Part shown: positions 1-7,917 of the stretch, one piece after another
Numbering within the stretch: the first letter of the stretch is position 1
Layout of the letters: each line of letters begins with the position of its first letter
Source of the DNA: Anaerobium acetethylicum
Lineage (GTDB): Bacteria > Bacillota > Clostridia > Lachnospirales > Lachnospiraceae
DNA length: 64,000 bases
Reading direction: 5' to 3'
NCBI RefSeq assembly: GCF_900096945.1
Contig: NZ_FMKA01000018.1
Span: 17,131 to 81,130, forward strand
Position numbers and translations under genes: made by a program
The notes under the pieces: model-generated
What the model saw: only the letters and a program-made list of their open reading frames with translations
Databases searched by the model: none
Told to the model about the DNA's origin: nothing

Positions 1-2
1 TG

Positions 3-137
3 GTTTATCTGCGGGAGGGATATCCATTCCTGTATGCGCTGGCGGTCGAGAAAAATCCCTACAAGAGTGGAGTGTCAAAAGCCCATTTACAAAATAGTAC
101 TCGTCAATTTGCACAAGTTTCGAGAATGAGGACGTGA
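3..137 (+). CDS. 3' end of an unidentified protein, cut by the window edge
   Basis: An open frame enters from the left edge and reads VYLREGYPFLYALAVEKNPY before running into the large inverted repeat and stopping at TGA 135-137. The first 25 residues look like ordinary protein; the last 20 or so are encoded by the arm of the repeat that starts near 77, so the natural C-terminus has probably been replaced by the inserted repeat. I do not recognise the family. It could also be a chance frame, since only 44 codons are visible. Confidence 0.3.
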   Translation, partial: VYLREGYPFLYALAVEKNPYKSGVSKAHLQNSTRQFAQVSRMRT

Positions 138-324
138 TGCAAAACATGTTCATTCGCAGCGCGCTCTCGCTTAGATGAAGACGTAGTGGTACGTAAGGCC
201 GCAAAGTACGCGGCCTAAGTACCAACGTCTTCATAAAGCTGCTCATTGAATCATGTTTTGCATCACTGTGCAGCAGCGGATAACTGTGCAAATTGACGAG
301 GCTGAACTTTACTAGAGGGCTTTT
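77..324. repeat. Large imperfect inverted repeat (about 248 bp)
   Basis: Nested complementary arms share one centre near 200-206: AAAAGCCC (77-84) with GGGCTTTT (317-324); CTCGTCAATTTGCACA (100-115) with its complement (285-300); GATGCAAAACATG (136-148) with CATGTTTTGCATC (252-264); TGAAGACGT (176-184) with ACGTCTTCA (225-233); GGTAC (188-192) with GTACC (219-223); GGCCGC (197-202) with GCGGCC (210-215). The loop is about 7 bases. It would fold into a very long bulged hairpin as RNA or a cruciform as DNA. No reading frame in it looks real. It could be a non-autonomous mobile element or a structured RNA. Confidence 0.7.
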
Positions 325-349
325 AACCCTCAAATCTATACAAATAAAA

Positions 350-402
350 ATAAGGAGTTATTGCTCTATGACTGACTCAGTCATTCTGCAATAGCTCCTT
401 AT
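350..402 (-). terminator. Hairpin terminator of the 30-residue peptide gene
   Basis: ATAAGGAGTTATTGC (350-364) pairs with GCAATAGCTCCTTAT (388-402), and the inner ATGACTGA/TCAGTCAT extends the stem. Read on the minus strand the stem is followed by a T-rich tail (the + strand carries AAATAAAAAT just left of it), as expected for an intrinsic terminator 37 bp beyond the stop of the peptide gene at 439-531. Confidence 0.7.
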
Positions 403-438
403 AAGTTTGTATGAAGTTTCATGTGCCCACCAGTGAGA

Positions 439-531
439 TTAACGAGGATAATAACTATTTCCCATTAATACCAGTCCTTCTTTTGCATTTTCAATCATAA
501 TCTTCACAAGTTTCTTTAATAAATTTTTCAT
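439..531 (-). CDS. 30-residue cationic amphipathic peptide
   Basis: This gene is too short for routine ORF calling. It starts at ATG 529-531 behind an excellent AAAAGGAGGA Shine-Dalgarno (spacing about 7) and stops at TAA 439-441. It reads MKNLLKKLVKIMIENAKEGL and then VLMGNSYYPR. The first 14 residues form a Lys-rich amphipathic helix and the tail is short and aromatic. It has its own RBS and a downstream terminator, so it looks expressed. The layout loosely recalls AgrD-type autoinducer precursors or phenol-soluble-modulin-like peptides, but no AgrB, kinase or other processing partner lies nearby, and the conserved AgrD tail is absent. Function unknown. Confidence 0.5.
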   Translation of the reverse strand: MKNLLKKLVKIMIENAKEGLVLMGNSYYPR

Positions 532-630
532 GATACGTCCTCCTTTTGGAATGTTTTCGTTTTGTGTTTCTTACTACAGTTGTAATGATAGCATCGAAAC
601 GAAAGCCCAATAAGGTGACAAACTTACGGA

Positions 631-730
631 GTAAAAATGACCACACTGCAAGAGCTGTAAATGGCCACCCGGTGATCTCACATAAATGGCGCATGCCAAT
701 AGCCACTCAGCAATCGCACATAAATGGCCG
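631..730. repeat. Tandemly spaced TAAAnTGGCC repeats, IS21-like end remnant
   Basis: Four copies of a short motif lie in the same orientation: GTAAAAATGACCAC (631-644), GTAAATGGCCAC (657-668), ATAAATGGCGC (682-692) and ATAAATGGCCG (720-730). IS21-family elements carry multiple internal repeats of this sort near their ends as transposase-binding sites. No istA or istB gene is present, so this would be an orphan end. The assignment is inference from motif style only. Confidence 0.35.
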
Positions 731-807
731 ATCTCCAAGGTCATATGGATTGTTAAAAATGCTCCTATCTGTTAGAATGAATGAAGTTTAACTGGGAGGA
801 AAGTACT

Positions 808-1880
808 ATGAAAAACGGAAAGCTGTCTGTGCTGCTGATTGGAAATTCGGACAAGGTCCATTCTTTGCTGCAGTCCATGCAGGACAAAAAGTCATACCAA
901 ATAGAGCTCGCATGTATGCCCATGAAGTCATCAGCGCTGTGGTGATGCCGTATGGAATCAGCGGAATCATTAATTTTTCCCATGAATTTCTGGGGGAAAT
1001 CAATGAGCGGGATATCAGCAACCTGTATGAAAACATTCTTTCCTTACAGAAGGAATTTGGGGATTTCGATCTTGCCATCGGTGTCGGAACGGTCGTCCAT
1101 TCCATGAAGGAGGTGAATCTTTCCCTGCAGGAATCTCTGCGGGCGGTGCAGTATAAAATGATCAGCCCCCAAAAGGAGATTTTCCGCGCCGCTGACCTTC
1201 CGGTAATAGCAACTGGTATGGATCAGATGATGTCAGAAGCCCAAAAGAAAAATCTGATGAGACTTCTGAAAAACATGGATTGTGAAGAACTGGATAGATG
1301 GTTCCAGGAGATGATTCGGAAAGCAGAGAACAATCTGGAAAATTATCCAGAGGGATATGGACAGATCAAAGAGGGGATTCTCGCATCAGCGAAAGAAGCA
1401 TGGGGTGATGAAATGACGGCGGGGTACTTTGAAGATGCGAACTTTTCACTGCTTCAGCTTGCTCATATCTTCAACGGAAGAGAAATGCTGGAGCATCTGG
1501 CGGGAATCATCCTTTCCATATGCAGAAGACGGCAGCAGATCCAGATTTCTGCCATCACTGCACCGGTGCAGGAGGCCCTGGACTACATTAAGCTTCATTA
1601 TGCAGAAGCTGTCACCCTGGAGGAGCTTGCGGACGTATGCGGATTGAGCCCGAATTATTTCAGCAGGATGTTCCGGGAACAGATTGGAGAAACCTATATT
1701 GACTATCTGACAGAATTCCGGCTGGAACAGGCAAAACAGCTTCTTTCTAATACAACGAAAACCATAAAGGATATCGCGAATGAGATTGGATATCTGGACG
1801 ACAAGTATTTCCGGAAATTGTTTAAGAACAGATTCGGGGGGACTCCTTCTGCATATCGGAAGGGGATTGAATTGGCCTGA
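808..1880 (+). pseudogene. YesN-type response regulator with receiver domain deleted and frame broken
   Basis: The intact start (ATG 808, RBS GGGAGGAAAG) encodes a receiver-like beginning, MKNGKLSVLLIGNSDKV, but this frame stops at TGA 943-945 after 45 residues. The remainder of the protein continues in another frame, open from ATG 912 to 1880 (322 residues). That part holds the end of the degenerate middle domain (IGVGTVVHSMKEVNLSLQES) and a complete C-terminal AraC-type double helix-turn-helix (last 100 residues, ending in the GYLDDKYFRKLFKNRFG helix). Compared with about 500-residue YesN proteins, roughly 120 residues covering most of the receiver and its phosphoacceptor Asp are missing. 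The 322-residue fragment might still be made from an internal start, but it would not be phosphorelay-controlled. No kinase gene is adjacent. Confidence 0.65.
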
Positions 1881-2061
1881 ATTATTGTATTTTTTGTGTT
1901 TTCTGAATTGTCATTTCACGGACTCCGTGGTATGGTGAATTGTATGCACAAAAGGAGTGTCACCTCAAAAGCTCACAGATATATCTGATTAAAATCAATT
2001 TTTATATACTACAGCCGTTTTACATTTCTGGTTTGTTGTGTAAAAACATTCCGCTTACGGC

Positions 2062-2090
2062 TTGTAAAAAAAATAACAAACATGTAGAAT
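2062..2090 (+). promoter_or_regulatory. Sigma-A promoter of the dlt-like operon
   Basis: TTGTAA (2062-2067) and TAGAAT (2085-2090) are separated by exactly 17 bp and lie 55 bp upstream of the first gene, whose start at 2146 has the RBS AAGGGGGAT. It is the only good promoter in the 265-bp gap after the broken regulator. Confidence 0.55.
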
Positions 2091-2145
2091 GGTAAACAAA
2101 ATAAGAAACAATTCAATAGTTGGAAATTGATCAAGGGGGATCAGC

Positions 2146-3669
2146 ATGAATAATGTATTGGAATATCTGGAACATTCCGCAGCTCTTTATCCTGACAAGA
2201 TGGCTTTTGCGGACGAGACCACCCGCTGCACTTACAGGGAGCTTCTGGAGCAGGCGAGAATAACGGGAAGCGGACTGGCAGGCCGGGTACAGCCCGGAAA
2301 GCCGGTGCCGGTGCTGATGGAAAAAAGCGTATCGGCAGTGACCCTGTTCATGGGCATCGTATATGCAGGATGCTTTTATGCCATGCTGGATGCAAAACAG
2401 CCGGCTGCAAGGCTGCAGCAGATTCTGAAAACGCTGGAATGCGATCTCATAGTCAGCAGCAGAAGCTACCTGGCGGAACTGGGGAAGCTGGATTTTCAGG
2501 GAGAGGCGGTCTTTTATGAGGATCTTGTCCAGGGAGTGGCAGATGAAACTCTGCTGGAGGGCATAAGGAGGCAGGCCCTCGATATCGATCCGCTATATGG
2601 CATCTTTACGTCAGGATCCACGGGTATTCCCAAGGGAGTGGTGGTGAGCCACAGGTCCGTCATCGATTTTATGGAACATTTTACGGACCTTTTCGGAATC
2701 ACTGGGGAGGATGTGATCGGAAACCAGGCGCCTTTTGATTTTGATGTGTCTGTCAAGGATATCTATTCCACCCTGAAGACCGGGGCGACCATGCAGATCA
2801 TACCGCGACGGATGTTCTCTTTTCCGACGCAGCTCCTGGACTATCTGTGCGAACGGGAAGTCACGACCCTGATATGGGCGGTATCGGCGCTGTGCATCAT
2901 CACCACCCTGAACGGGTTTGACTACAAAATTCCGCCGAAGATCAGCAAAGTGCTTTTCAGCGGCGAAGTGATGCCCATCAGGCATCTCAACAAATGGCGG
3001 GAAATCTATCCGGAGGCCCTGTTCGTGAACCTTTACGGACCAACGGAGATTACCTGCAACTGCACCTATTATAAGGTGGACAGGGAGCTTCAGCCGGGCG
3101 GGATCCTGCCAATCGGACAGGCCTTTCCAAATGAGAAGGTCTTCCTCCTGGGAGAGGACAACCGCCTGATTACGGAACCGGGCGAAAAAGGGGAGCTGTG
3201 CGTATCGGGAACCTGCCTGTCCCTGGGATATTTCAACAACCGGGAGCAGACTGCAAAAGCCTTCGTACAGAATCCACTGAACCCGTACTACCAGGAGACC
3301 ATCTATCTGACAGGCGACCTGGCATACTATAATGAAGACAGGGAACTCTGCTTTGCATCCAGGAAGGATTTCCAGATCAAGCATATGGGCCAGCGTATCG
3401 AGCTGGGCGAGGTGGAAGCCGGCATAGAAGCCCTGCAGGAAATCAGGAGAGTGTGCTGCATCTTCGACGAAGCAGCGGGTAAAATCACCGCCTTTTACGA
3501 AGGGGATATCGAAAAAAAGGAGATTGTAAGGCAGCTGAGGAAAACACTTCCGGCTTACATGATACCGGGAGCGTTCTTCAGGGTGGATGCCATGCCGCTG
3601 ACGAAAAACGGGAAGATCGACAGAGCATGCCTGAAAAGCAGCATTGAAGGAGAACAGAATGGACGATAA
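2146..3669 (+). CDS. Amino acid adenylation enzyme, DltA-like
   Basis: A 507-residue stand-alone adenylation enzyme of the acyl-adenylate family that activates an amino acid with ATP and loads it on a carrier protein. Core motifs are all visible: P-loop-like YGIFTSGSTGIPKGVVVSH (near 145-165), the FDFDVSVKDIY segment holding the Asp that binds the substrate amino group, NLYGPTEITCNCTYY (near 295), TGDLAYY with the hinge region, and the C-terminal lysine in LTKNGKIDR (near 495). Size and motif spacing match D-alanine:carrier ligase DltA. It heads an operon with a decarboxylase, a carrier protein (5039), an MBOAT transferase and a DltD-like protein. The amino acid is not necessarily D-alanine given the decarboxylase neighbour, which overlaps its end by 11 bp. 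Confidence 0.85.
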   Translation: MNNVLEYLEHSAALYPDKMAFADETTRCTYRELLEQARITGSGLAGRVQPGKPVPVLMEKSVSAVTLFMGIVYAGCFYAMLDAKQPAARLQQILKTLECDLIVSSRSYLAELGKLDFQGEAVFYEDLVQGVADETLLEGIRRQALDIDPLYGIFTSGSTGIPKGVVVSHRSVIDFMEHFTDLFGITGEDVIGNQAPFDFDVSVKDIYSTLKTGATMQIIPRRMFSFPTQLLDYLCEREVTTLIWAVSALCIITTLNGFDYKIPPKISKVLFSGEVMPIRHLNKWREIYPEALFVNLYGPTEITCNCTYYKVDRELQPGGILPIGQAFPNEKVFLLGEDNRLITEPGEKGELCVSGTCLSLGYFNNREQTAKAFVQNPLNPYYQETIYLTGDLAYYNEDRELCFASRKDFQIKHMGQRIELGEVEAGIEALQEIRRVCCIFDEAAGKITAFYEGDIEKKEIVRQLRKTLPAYMIPGAFFRVDAMPLTKNGKIDRACLKSSIEGEQNGR

Positions 3670-4837
3670 GATATTAGAAAAAATAGCGGAAACCCAGGGG
3701 ACGCCGGCCTATGTATTCAATCTGGACGAGCTGAGTGACAGGCTGGAAATGATCAGGAAGCACCTGAACGGCGCAGCAGAACTGTGCTATGCCATGAAGG
3801 CGAATCCGTTTCTGATCGGACATATGGGAGGTCTGGTCGAACGGTTCGAGGTGTGCTCACCTGGCGAATATGCGATCTGCGAGAGGGCAGGAATTCCTGC
3901 CTCGAAGATCGTGCTGTCCGGCGTCAACAAGGAGTACGGGGAAATCGAGGGCGTGGTCGAGACTGCCGGCGGCAGCACGGTCTACACCATCGAGTCGGAG
4001 CAGCATCTGCAGATACTGGCGGAGTGTTCCGGGAAAAAGAAGGAGATGCTCCCTGTCCTGATCCGCCTGACCAGCGGCAACCAGTTCGGTATAGATGAAA
4101 AGGCAGTCTGCAGCATGCTTGAACGTTGGGATACCTACCCTTATCTGGAATTCAGGGGCATACAGTTCTATTCAGGCACCCAGAAGAAAAATGCAGCGCT
4201 CATGGAAAAGGAGCTGAAGCATCTGGATGCATTCTGCGCTGAACTGAAGGAGCGGTTCCAGATTGAAATTCCGGAGCTGGAATACGGTCCCGGACTCTGC
4301 GTTTCTTATTTTGAAAAGGAAGAGGAGGATGCGGACCGGGAAATCCTGGAATCACTGGCCGGGATGCTGAAAGCCATGGAGTTCGCTGGAAAAATCACCC
4401 TGGAAATAGGGCGGTACATGGCGGCCCACTGCGGATATTATCTGACCAGCATCGTCGACACCAAGAGGAACCAGGACAGGAACTACTGCATCATAGACGG
4501 TGGCATCAACCATATCAGCTATCACGGGCAGATCATGGCTATGAAGGTGCCGCCGCACAGTCATATCCCACAGAAACCGGAGGGCGGAACCGAAAAATGG
4601 AATGTCTGCGGATCCCTGTGCACGGTGGCTGATGTGCTGGTAAAGGAATTGCCTCTAAGCGGGGCCGGGACAGGCGATCTGCTGATTTTTAAGAGGATCG
4701 GCGCCTATTCCGTGACAGAGGGTATCTATTTATTTTTAAGCAGGAATCTTCCGAAAGTGTTGTTTTACAGTAGGGAAGGCGGCGTCCTTGTTGCAAGGGA
4801 TACGCAGCCTACTTATACGATAAATTCGAAGTCCTGA
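3659..4837 (+). CDS. PLP-dependent amino acid decarboxylase, LysA/ornithine decarboxylase fold
   Basis: A fold-type III PLP enzyme of 392 residues, related to diaminopimelate and ornithine decarboxylases. The PLP lysine is in LCYAMKANPF (near 45). Other matches are a CSPGEY substitute for SGGEL, QFYSGTQ for the HIGSQ loop, EYGPGL for the glycine-rich phosphate loop, EIGRYMAA for EPGR, the catalytic-cysteine loop CGSLCTVADVL, and GAYSVTEG for the GAY segment. All active-site elements are present. I start it at ATG 3659, which has the RBS AAGGAG and overlaps the adenylation gene by 11 bp, so they are translationally coupled. By analogy with BtrK of butirosin biosynthesis it may decarboxylate an amino acid while it is tethered to the carrier protein; it could equally supply a free amine. 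Confidence 0.8.
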   Translation: MDDKILEKIAETQGTPAYVFNLDELSDRLEMIRKHLNGAAELCYAMKANPFLIGHMGGLVERFEVCSPGEYAICERAGIPASKIVLSGVNKEYGEIEGVVETAGGSTVYTIESEQHLQILAECSGKKKEMLPVLIRLTSGNQFGIDEKAVCSMLERWDTYPYLEFRGIQFYSGTQKKNAALMEKELKHLDAFCAELKERFQIEIPELEYGPGLCVSYFEKEEEDADREILESLAGMLKAMEFAGKITLEIGRYMAAHCGYYLTSIVDTKRNQDRNYCIIDGGINHISYHGQIMAMKVPPHSHIPQKPEGGTEKWNVCGSLCTVADVLVKELPLSGAGTGDLLIFKRIGAYSVTEGIYLFLSRNLPKVLFYSREGGVLVARDTQPTYTINSKS

Positions 4838-4857
4838 CAGTTACAGTCAATCAAATA

Positions 4858-4999
4858 GTAACTGTTCAGCCCCCCGTCTCGCGAGGCGTTTTTATGCTGA
4901 ATTTGCATAAAAATCCGAGACCTGCCTGCGCCAAATTGCTGATTTTGCAATTTGTGTGCATCATCTGTGACTATGAAGGACGTAATCCTGAATAGTTAC
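4858..4999. mobile_element. MITE-like element, copy A, with 8-bp target duplication
   Basis: 142 bp bounded by GTAACTGTTCAG (4858-4869) and CTGAATAGTTAC (4988-4999), inverted with one mismatch. Perfect 8-bp direct repeats ATCAAATA flank it at 4850-4857 and 5000-5007. The interior has two hairpins (ATGC-AAAT-type around TTTTTATGC/GCATAAAAA, and CAAATTGC/GCAATTTG). It encodes nothing. TIRs starting GTAA and an 8-bp duplication are the hallmarks of IS66-family transposition. It is inserted inside the dlt-like operon between the decarboxylase and carrier genes. Confidence 0.85.
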
Positions 5000-5038
5000 A
5001 TCAAATATAATATATGGGAAAAATAAGGGAGAAGAAAA

Positions 5039-5263
5039 ATGGAAAAATTAATCGCAATATTAGAGGATATCAACCCGGATGTAGACTACGCAAACTGTAC
5101 GACTTTAATTGATGACGGAATACTGGATTCATTTGCAATTTTATCGATTGTAAGCGAGCTGCATGATGAATTCGGCGTGTACGTGACGCCTGTCGACATC
5201 ACCCCGGATAATTTCAATTCAGCACAGGCCTTATGGGATATGGTTCAGCGCCTGCAGGGCTGA
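5039..5263 (+). CDS. Acyl (aminoacyl) carrier protein, DltC-like
   Basis: A 74-residue acidic carrier protein. The phosphopantetheine serine sits in DDGILDSFAILSIV (near 32), matching the LDS motif of DltC. It would carry the amino acid activated by the adenylation enzyme at 2146 as a thioester in the cytoplasm and hand it to the membrane acyltransferase encoded 15 bp downstream. The start ATG 5039 has AAGGGAGAAG upstream. A MITE copy ends 39 bp before this gene, so transcription from the operon promoter has to cross the element, or the element supplies its own signals. Confidence 0.85.
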   Translation: MEKLIAILEDINPDVDYANCTTLIDDGILDSFAILSIVSELHDEFGVYVTPVDITPDNFNSAQALWDMVQRLQG

Positions 5264-5278
5264 TCCGGGAGGTAGGGT

Positions 5279-6811
5279 ATGTCTTTAACATCATTTGAAT
5301 TTGTGATCTTTGTGGGGGCAGCAGTGGCAGGGTATTATCTGATCCCGAAACGGTTCCAGTGGGTCTGGCTGCTGGCCTTCAGCTATATATATTACGCAGC
5401 TGCCAGTCTGAAGATTTTATTCTTCCTTCTGTTTTCAACAGCCACCACCTACCTGGCGGGGCTGCTGATGGACAGAATAAAGGAAAAGCAGGCAGACAGG
5501 GAACAGCGTATAAAGCAGAAGCGCAGGGTCGTAGCAGCGGCCCTCGTGCTGAACTTTGGGATGCTGGCGGTTGTCAAATATACGAATTTTGCAATAGAAA
5601 ACATAAATGCGCTCCTGGGGAGCCATCTATCCTTCCAGACGATTATCCTGCCACTGGGTATTTCATTCTATACCTTCCAGTCCATGGGATATCTTCTGGA
5701 CGTCTACTGGGAAAAGGTCGAGGCGGAAAGGAATCCATTCCGGTTCGCTCTTTTTGTATCCTTTTTCCCGCAGATCCTTCAGGGGCCCATCGGCCGGTTC
5801 AACAGGCTGGCACACCAGCTTTATGAAAGCCACGATTTCGACTGGGGAAGGATGGAGAGGGCTTTTATCCTCATCCTCTGGGGCTTTTTCAAGAAGATGG
5901 TCATTGCAGACAATGCGGCCGGATTTGTGGATGAGGTATTTGGAAACTACGGCAGCTACGGTGGCGCCGCCATTGTGGTGGCAGTGCTTGGCTATTCGGT
6001 CCAGCTGTACGGAGATTTTTCCGGGGGCATGGACGTGGTCCGGGGAATTGCGGAGCTGTTTGGAATCAGCCTGGATGAGAACTTCAGGAGGCCGTATTTC
6101 GCCGTTTCCATCACGGATTTCTGGCATCGCTGGCACATTACACTGGGGACCTGGATGAAGGATTACGTATTCTATCCCCTGTCCCTTTCGAAAATGATGG
6201 GCCGGTTTTCAAAGGCTGCCAAGAAGCGGTTCGGCAAGAGTATCGGCCGTACGCTGCCCATCTGCCTGGCCAACATCATCGTATTCCTGCTGGTCGGCGT
6301 GTGGCACGGGGCAGACTGGAAATTCATCCTGTACGGCCTTTACAACGGCCTGATCATCGCTTTCAGCGGCCTGATGATGCAGAACTACAGAAAATGGAAG
6401 AACCTGTGCCATATCAACGAAAAAGCTCCCTTGTGGAAAGGCTTTCAGATTGCCAGAACCTTCCTGCTGGTCAACATCAGCTGGTATTTCGACCGTGCTG
6501 CCGGCGTGGGGGAGGCCTTTGATATGATGAGGATTACCCTGACAAGTTTCCGCCTGTCGGACTTCTGGAATGGAAGTCTGATGCTGGAGAGCGTGGATTT
6601 GGTGGCGCTTCGTTTCGTTATTGTCGGTTTTGGCTGCATCCTTCTGTTCCTGGTAAGTCTTCTGCAGGAAAGAGGCGTAAAGATCCGGGAAGCGATTACA
6701 GGCAGGCATGTACTTATAAAATATGCGGTATACCTGTTTCTGATTTTTGTACTGCCGGCACTGGGACAGCCGCCGTCAGCGGGAGGAGGGTTCATTTATG
6801 CGCAGTTTTAA
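5279..6811 (+). CDS. MBOAT acyltransferase, DltB-like
   Basis: A 510-residue polytopic membrane protein of the membrane-bound O-acyltransferase family. Marker segments are FFPQILQGPIGRF (near 160), the FWHRWHITLGTWMKDYVFYP block (near 280) and GVWHGADWKFILYG (near 340), where the His is the catalytic residue. As in DltB, it would take the aminoacyl group from the carrier protein at 5039 and move it across the membrane. RBS GGGAGGTAGGG precedes ATG 5279, and the gene overlaps the following DltD-like gene by 14 bp. Length fits AlgI/DltB-type members. The final acceptor (teichoic acid, polysaccharide, lipid) cannot be read from sequence. Confidence 0.85.
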   Translation: MSLTSFEFVIFVGAAVAGYYLIPKRFQWVWLLAFSYIYYAAASLKILFFLLFSTATTYLAGLLMDRIKEKQADREQRIKQKRRVVAAALVLNFGMLAVVKYTNFAIENINALLGSHLSFQTIILPLGISFYTFQSMGYLLDVYWEKVEAERNPFRFALFVSFFPQILQGPIGRFNRLAHQLYESHDFDWGRMERAFILILWGFFKKMVIADNAAGFVDEVFGNYGSYGGAAIVVAVLGYSVQLYGDFSGGMDVVRGIAELFGISLDENFRRPYFAVSITDFWHRWHITLGTWMKDYVFYPLSLSKMMGRFSKAAKKRFGKSIGRTLPICLANIIVFLLVGVWHGADWKFILYGLYNGLIIAFSGLMMQNYRKWKNLCHINEKAPLWKGFQIARTFLLVNISWYFDRAAGVGEAFDMMRITLTSFRLSDFWNGSLMLESVDLVALRFVIVGFGCILLFLVSLLQERGVKIREAITGRHVLIKYAVYLFLIFVLPALGQPPSAGGGFIYAQF

Positions 6812-7760
6812 GCGAATCATGAAAATCGTACTTTTCCTGAGCATATGCCTTGCAATCAACGGCGTCTTTGTATATATGCTGGTGCCAAACAGCTTTATCA
6901 GGATCAAGGTGCACAACATCGAGAATGAAAAGTATGACGATATTTTTGTCGGTTCATCTCATGGATTTGCGGCTGTGAATCCTGTCGTGGTGGACGGCGA
7001 AACTGGAAGAAAAAGCATTAATCTCTGCTACGGAGGCGAATACCTGAGGGATTCCTACTATCTGCTGAAGGATGCCTGCAGAACCCACATACCGGAACGT
7101 GTGATTTACGAGCTCGATCCCGGATACTGGGTAAACCCCGATACGGAAAATCCCACCTATGCAATGGCGTACAGCAACATGTCGCCATCCCTGGTGAAAG
7201 CGGAATACTGCTTCGCGAAGATAACGGATGCGGATTTCAGGTCGGCCCTGTTCCCCTGGTTCCATTACCGGAAGCAATATGGCATGATTCCACAGAACCT
7301 GAAGGACAAAAGGGAGGAGAGCTATCGGAATTTCGACGCGGCGCCTCTGGAAGAGCCGACCCAGGTCATGAGCGACGAGGGCTTCATGTACATTAAAAAC
7401 AGCGAGGGCGAAAAGACGAAGGCGAACATGGTGCTGTGGGACGAGTCGAAAGTCCTTGAGGAAGTGCCCATGTATTTTCATAAATTGGTCAGATTCTGCA
7501 GGGAGAAGGAGATTGAGCTTGTAGTGATGACGACTCCTGTTCCGGAGGAGACCCTGGAGGAGCATTCCGGGAATTACAAGGAAGCAGACCGGTATTTTGC
7601 CGAACTGATGGAGGAGTACGGAATCCGGTATCTCAATTTCAATACGATGGAGACAGATGGATTCCAGCGGGGAGTTGAAGGGTTTTCCGATTATGAGGGG
7701 CATATGTTCGGAGGTAATGCCGAGAATTTCAGCAGGGTTCTGGCAGAATATCTGCGATAG
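6798..7760 (+). CDS. DltD-like membrane-anchored SGNH-type transferase or hydrolase
   Basis: A 320-residue protein with one N-terminal membrane segment (IVLFLSICLAINGVFVYMLV) and the rest outside the cell. The nucleophile block FVGSSHGFAAV (GxSH, near 50) and a late DYEGHMFGG segment (near 295) match the Ser and Asp/His positions of DltD/AlgX-type SGNH proteins. I start it at ATG 6798, behind GGGAGGAGGG, overlapping the MBOAT gene by 14 bp. It would receive or redirect the exported aminoacyl group at the surface. Divergence from true DltD is large, so the acceptor may differ. It is the last gene before a strong GGTACC-type terminator. Confidence 0.7.
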   Translation: MRSFKRIMKIVLFLSICLAINGVFVYMLVPNSFIRIKVHNIENEKYDDIFVGSSHGFAAVNPVVVDGETGRKSINLCYGGEYLRDSYYLLKDACRTHIPERVIYELDPGYWVNPDTENPTYAMAYSNMSPSLVKAEYCFAKITDADFRSALFPWFHYRKQYGMIPQNLKDKREESYRNFDAAPLEEPTQVMSDEGFMYIKNSEGEKTKANMVLWDESKVLEEVPMYFHKLVRFCREKEIELVVMTTPVPEETLEEHSGNYKEADRYFAELMEEYGIRYLNFNTMETDGFQRGVEGFSDYEGHMFGGNAENFSRVLAEYLR

Positions 7761-7772
7761 GTCACTTAAACG

Positions 7773-7821
7773 GGTACCAGGTACTGTGAACGTGTGTTCA
7801 CAGTACCTGGTACCTTTTTTT
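7773..7821 (+). terminator. GGTACC-type palindromic terminator, copy 1
   Basis: The 19-bp arm GGTACCAGGTACTGTGAAC (7773-7791) pairs perfectly with 7796-7814 around a GTGT loop, followed by T7. It closes the dlt-like operon. The same arm sequence recurs at 10078, 16782 and 25314, so this is a dispersed REP-like palindrome acting as a terminator. Confidence 0.9.
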
Positions 7822-7917
7822 AATAGACAACCAGACCAGTGGACGATACAATGGATATAGGAAAGGTCATAGCTGCATGTTTTCTAACGCAATTTTTGGA
7901 AAGGGGTGGGCTGCCGT

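Noticed and set aside
95..402. CRISPR array
   Set aside because: The repeats are inverted, not regularly spaced direct repeats with unique spacers. No cas genes are present in the window.
2611..3384. Long minus-strand open frame (257 codons) opposite the adenylation gene
   Set aside because: It is the mirror of a gene with strong family motifs, has no RBS, and its translation is low-complexity and unlike any protein family.
4861..4980. Riboswitch or T-box leader before the carrier protein gene
   Set aside because: The hairpins there belong to the transposable element, as shown by the terminal repeats, the target duplication and the second copy at 45828.
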